Below are positions 6,025-14,338 of a stretch of DNA of 24,796 nt, in pieces; within the stretch, counting starts at the first letter, position 1, and the number at the start of each line of letters is the position of its first letter. The notes below the pieces were generated by a model. It worked only from the letters and a program-made list of their open reading frames with translations. It was not told the origin of the DNA and made no database searches. Source of the stretch: an uncultured Bacilli bacterium. GTDB lineage: Bacteria; Bacillota_I; Bacilli_A; RF39; UBA660. The stretch lies in NCBI GenBank assembly GCA_944358225.1, contig CALVQP010000006.1:1-24796 (forward strand), given 5' to 3'. The translations under genes and the position numbers were made by a program.

Positions 6025-6864
6025 ATGATTAGAAGTGCGAAGATCGAAAATTTAGTTCTAAAGTATCGTGAGAATAAACTATCTCATGCTTTTTTGTTTG
6101 TAACTAATGATATTGCTGCTTGTGAACAAGATTTATTGGAATTTATAAAAAGAATAAGTTGTCCTAAATATGAGGAAAATTGTGATAAGTGCAATATTTG
6201 TTATCAAATTTCTCATGATGATTTACCTAATATTATAAAAATAAACCCTGATGGTCAATATATCAAAAAGGGACAAATTTTAGAGTTGAAAGATCGGTTT
6301 AAAGGTAAACCAATATTTCTGGAAAATAATTTTTATTTTATAGAAAATGCAGAAAAGTTAAATGCTTCATCAGGAAATACAATGTTAAAATTTTTGGAAG
6401 AACCGGAAGATAATATTATTGGTTTTTTTCTGACAAATAATAAAGAAGGAATGCTTGATACTATTAAAAGTCGCTTACAGATAATTACGGTGCTTTATGA
6501 TGAAAGTTTAAAAAATAATTTGGCTTTATCAGATTCAGAAATCGAAAATTATAGAAAAGTTTTATTGAATTATTTTGCGGATTTTCCTAATGAAGATTTA
6601 TTAGTTTTAAATAAAACCTATTTATCAGGTATTGTGACGGATCGTTCGAGTTTTAATAGTTTTTTTATATATTTTTATAGTTTGTTAAGGGAACATATTA
6701 AACGCAATAGTAAAGAATTTATGAAAAGAAATTTTTCAATTAGTCAGTTGAATAAAATGAGAAATATAATTTATGAATTATTGGAAAGTTCTACTTTTAA
6801 TGTTAATATAGAGTTGTTATTAGATCAATTTGCCATGGCTATGGAGGATTTAAATGAAATATAA
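6025..6864 (+). CDS. holB: DNA polymerase III subunit delta' (clamp loader)
   Basis: 279 residues. Delta' is the stator subunit of the clamp loader and partners with the DnaX product. It shows the delta'/gamma fold: KLSHAFLFVTND, four zinc-ligand cysteines C46, C53, C56, C59, INPDGQYIKKGQI, FYFIENAEKLNASSGNTMLKFLEEPEDN, then the SRLQ sensor region (about 149-152). The Walker A loop is absent (VTNDIAACEQ), as expected for a non-hydrolysing delta'. The start has AGAGG overlapping the bofA stop. The stop overlaps the ricT start by 11 bases. In Bacillus tmk, yaaQ and yaaR lie between bofA and holB; they are missing here. Confidence 0.93.
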   Translation: MIRSAKIENLVLKYRENKLSHAFLFVTNDIAACEQDLLEFIKRISCPKYEENCDKCNICYQISHDDLPNIIKINPDGQYIKKGQILELKDRFKGKPIFLENNFYFIENAEKLNASSGNTMLKFLEEPEDNIIGFFLTNNKEGMLDTIKSRLQIITVLYDESLKNNLALSDSEIENYRKVLLNYFADFPNEDLLVLNKTYLSGIVTDRSSFNSFFIYFYSLLREHIKRNSKEFMKRNFSISQLNKMRNIIYELLESSTFNVNIELLLDQFAMAMEDLNEI

Positions 6865-7630
6865 TTATGAAATATTATTAGATAATAATGTATTACAATC
6901 TATTGTTAGTAAGAAAAGGTATGAACTTAATTCAAAAGTTGTTGTTAGTATCGAAGATAAGGAATATATTGCAATTATTAAGGGTATATTGAAGCCTAAT
7001 AATGATTTAAAAAATATAATTGTTAGAAAAGCAACAAAAAAAGATTTGATTCAGCAACAAAAAAATATTGAAGATGCCAAAAAGGCTAAACAAAAAGCAG
7101 ATAATTTAATAAAGCAATATGGACTGGCTATGAAAATATTATCTGCTACTTATAGTTTAGATCGAAAGCAATTGTTATTTGCTTTTACTGCTGAAGGTCG
7201 TATTGATTTTCGAGAGTTAGCAAAATCTTTGGCTGGAATTTATCGAACACGTATTGAATTGAGACAAATTGGAATTCGTGATAAAGCTAAAGAGGTCGGT
7301 GGAATAGGTCAATGCGGAAGATGTCTTTGTTGTTCAAGTTTTCTTAATAGTATTGGTTCTATTTCGATGAATATGGTAAAAAATCAAAATATTGCTATTA
7401 ATCCATCTAAAATTAATGGACAATGTGGTCGTCTACTTTGTTGTCTAACTTATGAAGATGAAGCGTATACGCAATGTCAAAAATATTTGCCTAAAGTAGG
7501 ACAAACCGTCAAATATGAAGATAGTGAGGGTAAAGTAACAAGTGTCGATGTTTTAAATTTGACATATTTTGTAGAAATAGATGGAAATATTAAAGAGGTA
7601 AAGGTTGATTGTGAAAATTGTCTTAAATGA
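6854..7630 (+). CDS. ricT: PSP1-domain protein RicT (YaaT)
   Basis: 258 residues. In Bacillus, RicT (YaaT) forms the Ric/Y-complex with RicA and RicF. This complex binds iron-sulfur clusters, helps RNase Y mature mRNAs and promotes sporulation, competence and biofilm formation. The PSP1 core is clear: GRIDFRELAKSLAGIYRTRIELRQIGIRDKAKEVGGIGQCGRCLCC, then INGQCGRLLCCLTYE. Cysteines are at 154, 157, 159, 160, 191, 196, 197 and 208. The N-terminal half carries a Lys-rich helical stretch (about 60-88). ATGGAGGA upstream is a strong ribosome site inside the holB end. The holB-yaaT adjacency is conserved in Firmicutes; yabA, normally next, is missing. Confidence 0.94.
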   Translation: MKYNYEILLDNNVLQSIVSKKRYELNSKVVVSIEDKEYIAIIKGILKPNNDLKNIIVRKATKKDLIQQQKNIEDAKKAKQKADNLIKQYGLAMKILSATYSLDRKQLLFAFTAEGRIDFRELAKSLAGIYRTRIELRQIGIRDKAKEVGGIGQCGRCLCCSSFLNSIGSISMNMVKNQNIAINPSKINGQCGRLLCCLTYEDEAYTQCQKYLPKVGQTVKYEDSEGKVTSVDVLNLTYFVEIDGNIKEVKVDCENCLK

Positions 7631-8312
7631 TTTATATGATTATGAAAAGATGAAAATCTATCAGGCAGATGAAGCTTTTAAATTTTCGTTAGATTCTATT
7701 TTACTAGCTGAATTTGTGAAATTGAAAGAAAATGATATTGTTGTGGATTTTTGTACAGGAAATGCTGTTATACCTTTAATTTTATCTACTAAGTATCAAA
7801 ATAAGATATGGGGAATAGAATTACAAGATATAATTTTTTCTTTAGCTGTTAAATCTGTATCTTACAATAAAAAAGATAAACAAATAAAATTAATTAATGA
7901 TAATATAGCAAATTGTTTGAATTATTTTAAACCGGAAAGTGTCGATGTACTTACATGTAATCCGCCATATTTTAAAGTTAATGAAAAATCTTATTTGAAT
8001 GAAGAAAAAATAAAAGCGATTGCGCGTCATGAATTAGAAATTGATTTGCTAACTTTAATCAAAAATGCTAAAAGTATTTTAAAAAATAATGGATATTTTT
8101 ATTTAGTACATCGTAGTGAAAGATTGGAAGAAATAATTTCTTTATTAAATCAAAATAATTTTAAAATAAAGGAGTTAGTTATGATTTATTCAAAACATAA
8201 TAATCCGTCTAACTTATGCTTGATAAAAGCTTTAAAAAATGGTAAGAGTGGATTAAAAATTTTAAATCCTATATATGTAAATGAGTATACAACATTTCAA
8301 AATATATTTTAG
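7605..8312 (+). CDS. yabB: YabB/TrmN6-like SAM-dependent methyltransferase
   Basis: About 235 residues. Class I methyltransferase of the YabB/TrmN6 family, whose Escherichia coli member methylates A37 of tRNA-Val; the substrate here is not shown. The SAM-binding motif is VVDFCTGNAVIPLIL (46-60), the acidic loop WGIELQ (69-74), and the adenine N6-type catalytic motif CNPPYF (118-123). Conserved MKIYQADEAFKFSLDSILLAEF near the start and IARHE match the Bacillus YabB pattern. The start is uncertain: TTG 7605 has GAGG six bases upstream, GTG 7611 has AAAGG. Both lie inside the ricT end, so the genes overlap by about 20-26 bases and are probably coupled. The yazA and rsmI genes that follow yabB in Bacillus are absent. 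Confidence 0.88.
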   Translation: MIVKIVLNDLYDYEKMKIYQADEAFKFSLDSILLAEFVKLKENDIVVDFCTGNAVIPLILSTKYQNKIWGIELQDIIFSLAVKSVSYNKKDKQIKLINDNIANCLNYFKPESVDVLTCNPPYFKVNEKSYLNEEKIKAIARHELEIDLLTLIKNAKSILKNNGYFYLVHRSERLEEIISLLNQNNFKIKELVMIYSKHNNPSNLCLIKALKNGKSGLKILNPIYVNEYTTFQNIF

Positions 8313-8320
8313 GAGGAGTT

Positions 8321-8866
8321 ATGAAATTAATAGTAGGACTTGGTAATTGTGGTAATGAATTTAATTATACAAGACATAATGTAGGTTTTATGATTTTAGA
8401 TTCTTATTTAGGAAAAGTGAAATGGAAAACTAAAAATGAGGCTTTATTTTATGAAAAGATTATTAATGATGAAAAATACATTTTTGTTAAGCCACTTACA
8501 TATATGAATCTTTCAGGAAATGCAGTTATAAAATATGTTAATTATTACAATATTCATATTGAGGATATATTGGTTATTCATGATGATTTGGATTTAGATC
8601 TAGGTAAAATTCGTTTGAAAAGAAATAGTAGTTCTGGTGGACATAATGGCATTAAATCAATAATTTCTTGTTTACATACTCAGAATTTTAAAAGATTAAA
8701 AATTGGTATTTCAAATGACAAAACTAAAGATACAAAAGATTTTGTTTTGGGGAAATTTTCTAGAAACGAAATTAGTATACTTAATGAAAATTTAGATAAA
8801 TGTTTTAATATTATTGAAGATTTTTCTCAATTAACATTTCTTGATTTAATGAGTAAATATAATTAA
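8321..8866 (+). CDS. pth: Peptidyl-tRNA hydrolase
   Basis: 181 residues, close to the usual 185-195. It releases tRNA from prematurely dropped peptidyl-tRNA in the cytoplasm. Catalytic and substrate-binding residues are seen: H19 in TRHNVGF, N63 in PLTYMNLSG, D88 in VIHDDLDLDLG, and N109 in GGHNGIKS. The opening GLGNCGNEF has Cys where most members have Pro. AGGAGG (8311-8316) gives a strong start. In Bacillus pth (spoVC) lies after spoVG-glmU-prs-ctc; here it is joined directly to yabB and mfd. Confidence 0.96.
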   Translation: MKLIVGLGNCGNEFNYTRHNVGFMILDSYLGKVKWKTKNEALFYEKIINDEKYIFVKPLTYMNLSGNAVIKYVNYYNIHIEDILVIHDDLDLDLGKIRLKRNSSSGGHNGIKSIISCLHTQNFKRLKIGISNDKTKDTKDFVLGKFSRNEISILNENLDKCFNIIEDFSQLTFLDLMSKYN

Positions 8867-8877
8867 AGAGGCTAACT

Positions 8878-11800
8878 ATGAATTTTTTGCAAAATATTTT
8901 CAAATTTGATAATAATGTAAGTTTAGGTGGTTTAACTTTTGAGTTAAATGTTTTTTTCGTGTTAGAACAACTTAAAAAGCAAGAAGAAAATTTATTAGTT
9001 GTAACAAATTCACTTTATGAGGCAAATCAATTTTATAATAATTTAAAAACCTATTGTGATGATGTATATTTATTTCCAATGGATGATTTTTTAACTTCCG
9101 TTGCCTTGGCAATTTCTCCTGATTTAAAGATAAAGAGATTAGAAACATTAGAAGTTATTAAAAATAGTAAAGAAAAAAAGATAATTGTTACTAATTTAAT
9201 GGGGTATTTAAAGTATTTACCTAACTTGAGTGAAACTAAAAAATATCTTCAAGATTTAAAAGTTAAAGACACTGTAAGTAGAGAAGAGATTATTAAAACT
9301 TTAGAAGATTTTGGTTATAATAAAGTATCTCTTGTAACTTCAACTGGAGAATATGCTATTCGCGGATACATAATTGATATTTTTTTATTGGAAAATGAAC
9401 ATCCTGTTCGTTTAGAGATGTTTGGAGATTATATAGAATCTATTAGATATTTTAATGAAGAAACGCAAATTTCAATAGCTAAAATTGATCAAATTAAAAT
9501 ACTTTCCTTTAAAGAAATTACTACGGCTACTAATTCTTCATTAATTGATTATTTAACTAATGTGAGAGTTATTTTTTATAATTATGCACAGATAAAAGCT
9601 GGTTATGAAAAATTAGAACAAGAGATGTTTGAATATAAAAATTCTATGGGAATAGAAAGCGATTATAAATATATGTATTCTCTTGGAGAATTACAACCTA
9701 ATAAAATAAATTATATTGGTCTTTTTAATGAGAATATCTCTAAAATTAAATCTTATAGTTATTGCAGTCAGGAAATTAGTAATTTTAATGGAAATTTTGA
9801 TATATTAGTAGATTTTTGTTTAAAAAATATTAGGCAAAAGAAAAAAGTAATTTTATTTTTACCTTTAAAATCACAACTTGTGAAAATCAAAAGTATTTTT
9901 CCTGTTGACAAGTTAAATGTTATTAACAACTTAAAAAAAATAGTTGTTGATAAAGTAAATGTTATTAACAAGGAACTTAATAAAGGCTTTATTATAGATG
10001 AGTATGTAGTTATAAGTGCATACGATATTGAAAAAAATAATGTGAAAAAAGTTTCATATAAGAATAATTATAAGTTTGGCAGTCGGATTAAAAGTTTTAA
10101 TGATATAAATAAAGGAGATTATGTCGTTCATATTGCTCATGGAATTGGCATTTATAATGGAGTTGTAACTTTAAGTAAAAGAGGTATTTTAAAAGATTAT
10201 ATCCAAATTAATTATCAAGATAATGACAAAGTATATATACCTGTAGAAAAAATAACTACTATATATAAATATGCTAATAAGGATGATGCACATCCAAGAA
10301 TAAACAAATTAAATTCAACAGCTTGGGAAAAAACTAAAAGAACTTTGAAAAAGAAGATTAATGATATTTCTGCTGAATTAATTAAGTTATACGCTGAGAG
10401 AAAAAAGGTTAAAAGTATAAAATATAGAGATTTTGAAGAAGAAGTGATGTTTGCTAGCGATTTTGTTTATAACGAAACAAAAGATCAGTTAAAAGCTATT
10501 AATGATATTCACGAAGATTTAAATAGTGTTGTTCCGATGGACAGGTTATTATGTGGTGATGTGGGATATGGAAAAACTGAGGTGGCTTTTAGAGGAATGT
10601 TTAAAACTGTTTTAAATGGGTATCAAGTTTTATATTTATGTCCCACTACAATTTTATCCAAACAACAATATAGTGCAGCTACTGTCCGCTTTAAAAATTA
10701 TGGAGTAAATATCGCTTTGTTAAACAGATTCACAACGAAAAAAGAGCAAGAAAGAATTTTGGAAGGCTTAACTGCAGGTACCATTGATATTGTTTTTGGA
10801 ACTCATCGATTATTAAGCGATGATATTTTAGTAAAACGATTAGGTCTTTTAATTGTTGATGAAGAACAACGTTTTGGAGTTACTCATAAAGAGAAAATCA
10901 AAAATTTGAAAAAGGATGTTAATGTTTTAACTTTATCAGCAACACCAATTCCTAGAACTTTAAAATTGGCGTTATCTGGTTTAAGAGATTTATCTATTAT
11001 TGATACTCCACCAGTTAATAGGTATCCTATTCAGACTTATGTTTTGGCAGAAAATGATGTTTTAATTCAGGATGCTATTTATAAAGAGTTATCACGTGAT
11101 GGACAAGTATTTATTTTGTCTAATAAAGTTAGTGATATAGAACAAAAAGTTCAGCGTATTCAAAGATTAGTACCTGAGGCGAAAATTAACTATGCACATG
11201 GGCAAATGAAAAAGGAAGAATTAGAAGACATTATGGATGAGTTTATTGCTCACAAATTTGATGTTTTAGTTTGTACAACTATTATTGAAACAGGTATTGA
11301 TATTCCTAATGCTAATACTTTAATTATTTTAAATGCTGATCATTTTGGTTTGTCGCAATTATACCAAATTCGTGGGCGAGTTGGTCGAAGCGATCGTATT
11401 GCTTATGCATATTTTATGTATGATAAATCTAAAGTATTAAATGACGATGCTGTGAAAAGATTGCAAGCTATTAAGGAATTTACAGAATTAGGAAGTGGTT
11501 ATAAGATAGCTATGCGAGACTTGGCGATAAGAGGTGCGGGAGATATTTTAGGCAGTGAGCAAGCTGGTTTTGTAGATACTGTAGGTATTGATCTTTTCAT
11601 GAAAATGATTGAAGAAGAAATTGATCGTTTAAATGGTAAAGAAGTAGTTACTCAGGATGATTCTAATAGATCTTTATTGGAAGTTGATACACATATCGCT
11701 GATGAATATGTAGATGATGAAAGTATTAAAATTGAAATTCATAAAATGATAAATACCATTGATAGTTTACAAAAACTAAAAGAAGTAAAAGAAGAGCTTA

Positions 11801-12123
11801 TAGATAGATTTGGACAAATTGATGAGAAGATAGAAATATATATGTATGAAGAATGGTTTGAAAAATTAGCTTTAGAATTAAATATTACTAAAGTAGTACA
11901 AAATGATCGGGAAGTTGAAATAGAACTTCCGGAAGATGTTTCAAATAAACAAGATGGGGATAAATTATTCTTAACAGTTTATAATATTAATTCTAAATTT
12001 TTATTAAGTTATCGAAATAAAAAAATTTACATTAAATTAAAGCTTGCTAATTTACCGAATCATTTTATTTATTATTTAGTACCTCTTTTAGAATTTGTAA
12101 AAGGAGAATATGAAAATAGCTAA
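8878..12123 (+). CDS. mfd: Transcription-repair coupling factor Mfd
   Basis: 1081 residues, somewhat shorter than the usual 1150-1180. Mfd removes RNA polymerase stalled at lesions and recruits UvrA. Domains in order: UvrB-like N-terminal domains (about 1-330), a RNA-polymerase-interacting domain (about 400-475, KGDYVVHIAHGIGIYNG...YIPVEKI), RecG-like helicase with Walker A GDVGYGKTE (about 560-568), DEEQRFGV (about 660), LSATPIPRTL (about 687) and ETGIDIPNA, and the translocation motif with QIRGRVGRS (about 830). The C-terminal D7 autoinhibitory domain follows (about 940-1060). AAAGAGG precedes ATG 8878. pth-mfd-spoVT is also consecutive in Bacillus (with fin inserted), so the block is conserved but relocated. 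The stop lies inside a terminator stem. Confidence 0.97.
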   Translation: MNFLQNIFKFDNNVSLGGLTFELNVFFVLEQLKKQEENLLVVTNSLYEANQFYNNLKTYCDDVYLFPMDDFLTSVALAISPDLKIKRLETLEVIKNSKEKKIIVTNLMGYLKYLPNLSETKKYLQDLKVKDTVSREEIIKTLEDFGYNKVSLVTSTGEYAIRGYIIDIFLLENEHPVRLEMFGDYIESIRYFNEETQISIAKIDQIKILSFKEITTATNSSLIDYLTNVRVIFYNYAQIKAGYEKLEQEMFEYKNSMGIESDYKYMYSLGELQPNKINYIGLFNENISKIKSYSYCSQEISNFNGNFDILVDFCLKNIRQKKKVILFLPLKSQLVKIKSIFPVDKLNVINNLKKIVVDKVNVINKELNKGFIIDEYVVISAYDIEKNNVKKVSYKNNYKFGSRIKSFNDINKGDYVVHIAHGIGIYNGVVTLSKRGILKDYIQINYQDNDKVYIPVEKITTIYKYANKDDAHPRINKLNSTAWEKTKRTLKKKINDISAELIKLYAERKKVKSIKYRDFEEEVMFASDFVYNETKDQLKAINDIHEDLNSVVPMDRLLCGDVGYGKTEVAFRGMFKTVLNGYQVLYLCPTTILSKQQYSAATVRFKNYGVNIALLNRFTTKKEQERILEGLTAGTIDIVFGTHRLLSDDILVKRLGLLIVDEEQRFGVTHKEKIKNLKKDVNVLTLSATPIPRTLKLALSGLRDLSIIDTPPVNRYPIQTYVLAENDVLIQDAIYKELSRDGQVFILSNKVSDIEQKVQRIQRLVPEAKINYAHGQMKKEELEDIMDEFIAHKFDVLVCTTIIETGIDIPNANTLIILNADHFGLSQLYQIRGRVGRSDRIAYAYFMYDKSKVLNDDAVKRLQAIKEFTELGSGYKIAMRDLAIRGAGDILGSEQAGFVDTVGIDLFMKMIEEEIDRLNGKEVVTQDDSNRSLLEVDTHIADEYVDDESIKIEIHKMINTIDSLQKLKEVKEELIDRFGQIDEKIEIYMYEEWFEKLALELNITKVVQNDREVEIELPEDVSNKQDGDKLFLTVYNINSKFLLSYRNKKIYIKLKLANLPNHFIYYLVPLLEFVKGEYENS

Positions 12124-12142
12124 AATTTGAAGCTATTTTTTT
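12113..12142 (+). terminator. Rho-independent terminator after mfd
   Basis: AAAATAGCT (12113-12121), 9-base loop, AGCTATTTT (12131-12139), then more T. The stem overlaps the last mfd codons. It closes the dnaX-to-mfd gene run. Confidence 0.8.
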
Positions 12143-12233
12143 AATATTATTATTTATCCGTATTTTTAAGTAAATTTAGTAGTATTAATTTGTCGAAAAA
12201 GGTGACAATATAAGAAGAAGTGGAGTGAAAATT

Positions 12234-12758
12234 TTGAAATCAACGGGAGTAGTAAGAAGAATAGATGATTTAGGAAGAATTGTAATTCCAAAGGAGATTA
12301 GACGTAATTTAAAAATACGTGATGGAGAAAATATGGAAATCTTTATTGATTTAGATACGATAATTTTAAAAAAATATTCTAAGTTGGAAGATGTAATAAC
12401 GTTAACAGGAAAATTAGGGAGATTAGTAAATGAATTAACGGATTATGACGTTATTATTACAGATAGAGATCATATAATCGCTAGTTATGGGGAAAATTTT
12501 AAGACTAAAAAAAACGAAGTTTTGAGTAATGAATTGATGAAAATAATTGATGAAAGAAGATTGGTTAATGAAAAAACATCGATTGAAATTACGAGTAATT
12601 TTAAAAAAGATGGGTATTTTTATATATTGCCTATTATTAGTAGTGCTGATAGTATAGGTTTAATTATATTGTTTAGTGAAAATGAACTTAGTAATATTGC
12701 TAGAATTGTAGCTAAAATGGTCGATTTTTTGATTTGTGAACAAGTAGATATAAGTTAG
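12234..12758 (+). CDS. spoVT: Stage V sporulation transcription factor SpoVT
   Basis: 174 residues, near the 178 of Bacillus SpoVT. The N-terminal swapped-hairpin AbrB-type DNA-binding domain is TGVVRRIDDLGRIVIPKEIRRNLKIRDGE (4-32) followed by ILKKYS. The C-terminal half (about 55-174) fits the GAF domain that regulates SpoVT. In Bacillus it is a sigma-G-dependent regulator that adjusts forespore gene expression. I prefer TTG 12234 (MKSTGVVRR), with GGAG eight bases upstream, because SpoVT proteins begin MKATG. GTG 12225 would add three residues and lacks a clear ribosome site. AbrB or another paralogue is less likely: the GAF half and the mfd neighbour favour SpoVT. No convincing promoter was recognised in the 110-base gap upstream. 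Confidence 0.92.
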   Translation: MKSTGVVRRIDDLGRIVIPKEIRRNLKIRDGENMEIFIDLDTIILKKYSKLEDVITLTGKLGRLVNELTDYDVIITDRDHIIASYGENFKTKKNEVLSNELMKIIDERRLVNEKTSIEITSNFKKDGYFYILPIISSADSIGLIILFSENELSNIARIVAKMVDFLICEQVDIS

Positions 12759-12763
12759 GATGT

Positions 12764-12792
12764 TTTACTAAAGGTTTAATTGATGGTATAAT
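12764..12792 (+). promoter_or_regulatory. Sigma-A-type promoter for tatD
   Basis: TTTACT (12764-12769), 17-base spacer, extended -10 TGGTATAAT with TATAAT at 12787-12792. The predicted start near 12799 coincides with the ribosome site GGTGA, giving a leader of only about nine bases. Confidence 0.65.
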
Positions 12793-12807
12793 CGCTGTGG
12801 TGATTTT

Positions 12808-13557
12808 ATGTTAACAGATACACATTGTCATGTTTTTAGTGAGAGTTATGAAAATATAGATCAAGTATTAGATGAGGCTTTAAAAAATAATGTTAATAGA
12901 ATTATTAATAATGCAACTGATTTAAATTCTTGTAAGGAAGCTCTTAGCTTAAGTCAAAAATATTCTTCTATGTATGTAGCTTTAGGAATTCACCCTGAAG
13001 CAGTAGATGATTATAAAGAAGAAGATTTGCAATTTTTAGAAAGAGCTTTGACTAATGATAAGGTTGTAGCTATAGGTGAGATTGGTTTGGATTATTATTA
13101 TACGAAAGAAAATAAGGATAAACAAATTAGATTACTTGAGTATCAGTTGACTTTAGCGTCAAAATATAATTTACCAGTAATTATTCATAATAGAGAAGCT
13201 ACTTTGGATCTTTTAAATGTTTTAAAAAAATATAAATTAAAAGGAATTATTCATTGTTTTAATGGTAGTAAACAGATAGCTTTAGAATTTATTAAGTTGG
13301 GTTATAAGTTGGGAGTAAATGGAGTAGTAACTTTTAAAAATTGTAAGTTAAAAGATACTTTAAAAGAAATAGGTTTAGAGAATATAGTACTCGAAACTGA
13401 TGCTCCTTATTTAACTCCAGTTCCTTATAGAGGTATGAAAAATGAACCTAAATATTTAAAAAACATTGCTCTTTTTATAGCCGATTTGTTTGAAGTAGAG
13501 GAAAGTCAAGTAGTAAAAATTACCAACCGGAATATTAGACAGATTTTTGACATTTAA
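12808..13557 (+). CDS. tatD: TatD family metal-dependent DNase
   Basis: 249 residues, an amidohydrolase-fold TIM barrel. TatD proteins are metal-dependent exonucleases linked to DNA repair; members also act on D-aminoacyl groups. Metal ligands are all present: H6 and H8 (DTHCHV), E91 (AIGEIGLDYYY), H127 (VIIHNREA), H149 (GIIHCFNGS) and D198 (LETDAPYLTP). It has its own promoter and a very short leader. As in Bacillus (yabD-yabE) it lies directly before a 3D-domain protein gene; metS, which precedes yabD in Bacillus, is missing. Confidence 0.95.
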   Translation: MLTDTHCHVFSESYENIDQVLDEALKNNVNRIINNATDLNSCKEALSLSQKYSSMYVALGIHPEAVDDYKEEDLQFLERALTNDKVVAIGEIGLDYYYTKENKDKQIRLLEYQLTLASKYNLPVIIHNREATLDLLNVLKKYKLKGIIHCFNGSKQIALEFIKLGYKLGVNGVVTFKNCKLKDTLKEIGLENIVLETDAPYLTPVPYRGMKNEPKYLKNIALFIADLFEVEESQVVKITNRNIRQIFDI

Positions 13558-13575
13558 TATAGTATATGATAAGAT
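13547..13575 (+). promoter_or_regulatory. Promoter for the 3D-domain protein gene
   Basis: Perfect TTGACA (13547-13552), 17-base spacer, extended -10 TGATAAGAT with TAAGAT at 13570-13575. It overlaps the last codons of tatD. Confidence 0.75.
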
Positions 13576-13602
13576 TTAACTGTTACAGGGAGGTAATGGT
13601 TT

Positions 13603-14205
13603 ATGGGGTATCCCCTCAAAAGATATATTAATATCTTTATAAAATCATGTATTATCGTTGTAGTTGTATTCTTATTTAATATTCAAGCTACAAGTATAAT
13701 TGTTAATTCAAAAAAGGAAAAGTTAAATACAAGTACAGATTTTAATTCATTAGCAATGGTTAATATGCAACATATGGAAAATATTGATATAGCACCAGCT
13801 ATTTATAAGGAGCCTGTTAAGAAAGTGGATGTCCGAAGTTCAAAGCAAGTTGATGCTTCTTTGGCTACTTTTAAAGGAAGTTTAACGGGGTATGTTTACA
13901 ATTGTCCGGGATGTGGTGGTAGATTGGCGTGTAATTCAAGTATTAATTTGGCAAATGGCACTACTACTTATAATGATCCTACATATGGAGTTGTTAGAAT
14001 TGTAGCTGCATCTTCTAATTTAGAGTGCGGAACAATTGTGGAGTTTACTGCTAAGAGTATATCCGCTGAACCAATTAAAGCTATAGTTTTGGATAGAGGT
14101 GTCACGGGAAATACACTTGATTTATTAACTGAGAGTGAAAGTTATGCTTATCAATTTGTTGGTAGACAGAGTATCACTTATAATGTATTAAGAAGGGGTT
14201 ATTAA
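13603..14205 (+). CDS. Membrane-anchored 3D-domain cell-wall protein
   Basis: 200 residues. A single hydrophobic segment at 10-28 after a short basic N-terminus looks like a signal anchor or signal peptide. A spacer of about 60 residues follows, then a C-terminal 3D domain (about 92-200). 3D domains have the double-psi-barrel fold of MltA/YuiC lytic transglycosylases. The late motifs are clear: IVLDRG (D164) and NTLDLL (D173). Where the first conserved Asp is expected (AVDP...LGT), the sequence reads VAASSNLECGT, so that position is Ala136; D125 lies upstream. Four cysteines (101, 104, 110, 142) may form disulfides. The place after tatD is that of Bacillus yabE, but the DUF348 and G5 parts are absent. 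GGGAGG lies nine bases before ATG 13603. Peptidoglycan-related function is inferred, not shown. Confidence 0.82.
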   Translation: MGYPLKRYINIFIKSCIIVVVVFLFNIQATSIIVNSKKEKLNTSTDFNSLAMVNMQHMENIDIAPAIYKEPVKKVDVRSSKQVDASLATFKGSLTGYVYNCPGCGGRLACNSSINLANGTTTYNDPTYGVVRIVAASSNLECGTIVEFTAKSISAEPIKAIVLDRGVTGNTLDLLTESESYAYQFVGRQSITYNVLRRGY

Positions 14206-14206
14206 C

Positions 14207-14231
14207 AGTCACAATCAAGTGGCTTTTTTTT
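14207..14231 (+). terminator. Rho-independent terminator after the 3D-domain gene
   Basis: AGTCAC (14207-14212), loop AATCAA, GTGGCT (14219-14224), with one G-T pair, then eight T residues. Confidence 0.75.
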
Positions 14232-14274
14232 GTTTAAAAAATTGTCTATTATTGTCTACTATAATTTTAAAAAA

Positions 14275-14303
14275 TTGTTTGGAAATAAATAAAAGGGTAT
14301 AAT
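14275..14303 (+). promoter_or_regulatory. Sigma-A-type promoter for pflB-pflA
   Basis: TTGTTT (14275-14280), 17-base spacer, TATAAT (14298-14303). Upstream, ATTGTCTA is repeated in tandem at about 14241 and 14251, a possible regulator site that I cannot assign. The leader would be about 29 bases. Confidence 0.65.
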
Positions 14304-14338
14304 TAAGGTATACTAAGAAGTGAAAGGTAGTTGATCGT

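Noticed and set aside
11091..11100. CACGTG-centred palindrome ATCACGTGAT inside mfd as another parS
   Set aside because: Only the central six bases match; the GTT/AAC flanks of parS are absent, and it is isolated.
12191..12197. Spo0A box TGTCGAA upstream of spoVT
   Set aside because: A 7-mer expected about twice by chance in the window; the same sequence occurs inside pflB near 14536. No paired site or promoter context.
13605..13615. GGGGTATCCCC hairpin right after the 3D-domain gene start as an RNA thermometer
   Set aside because: Four base pairs with a three-base loop that does not cover the ribosome site; too little to claim regulation.
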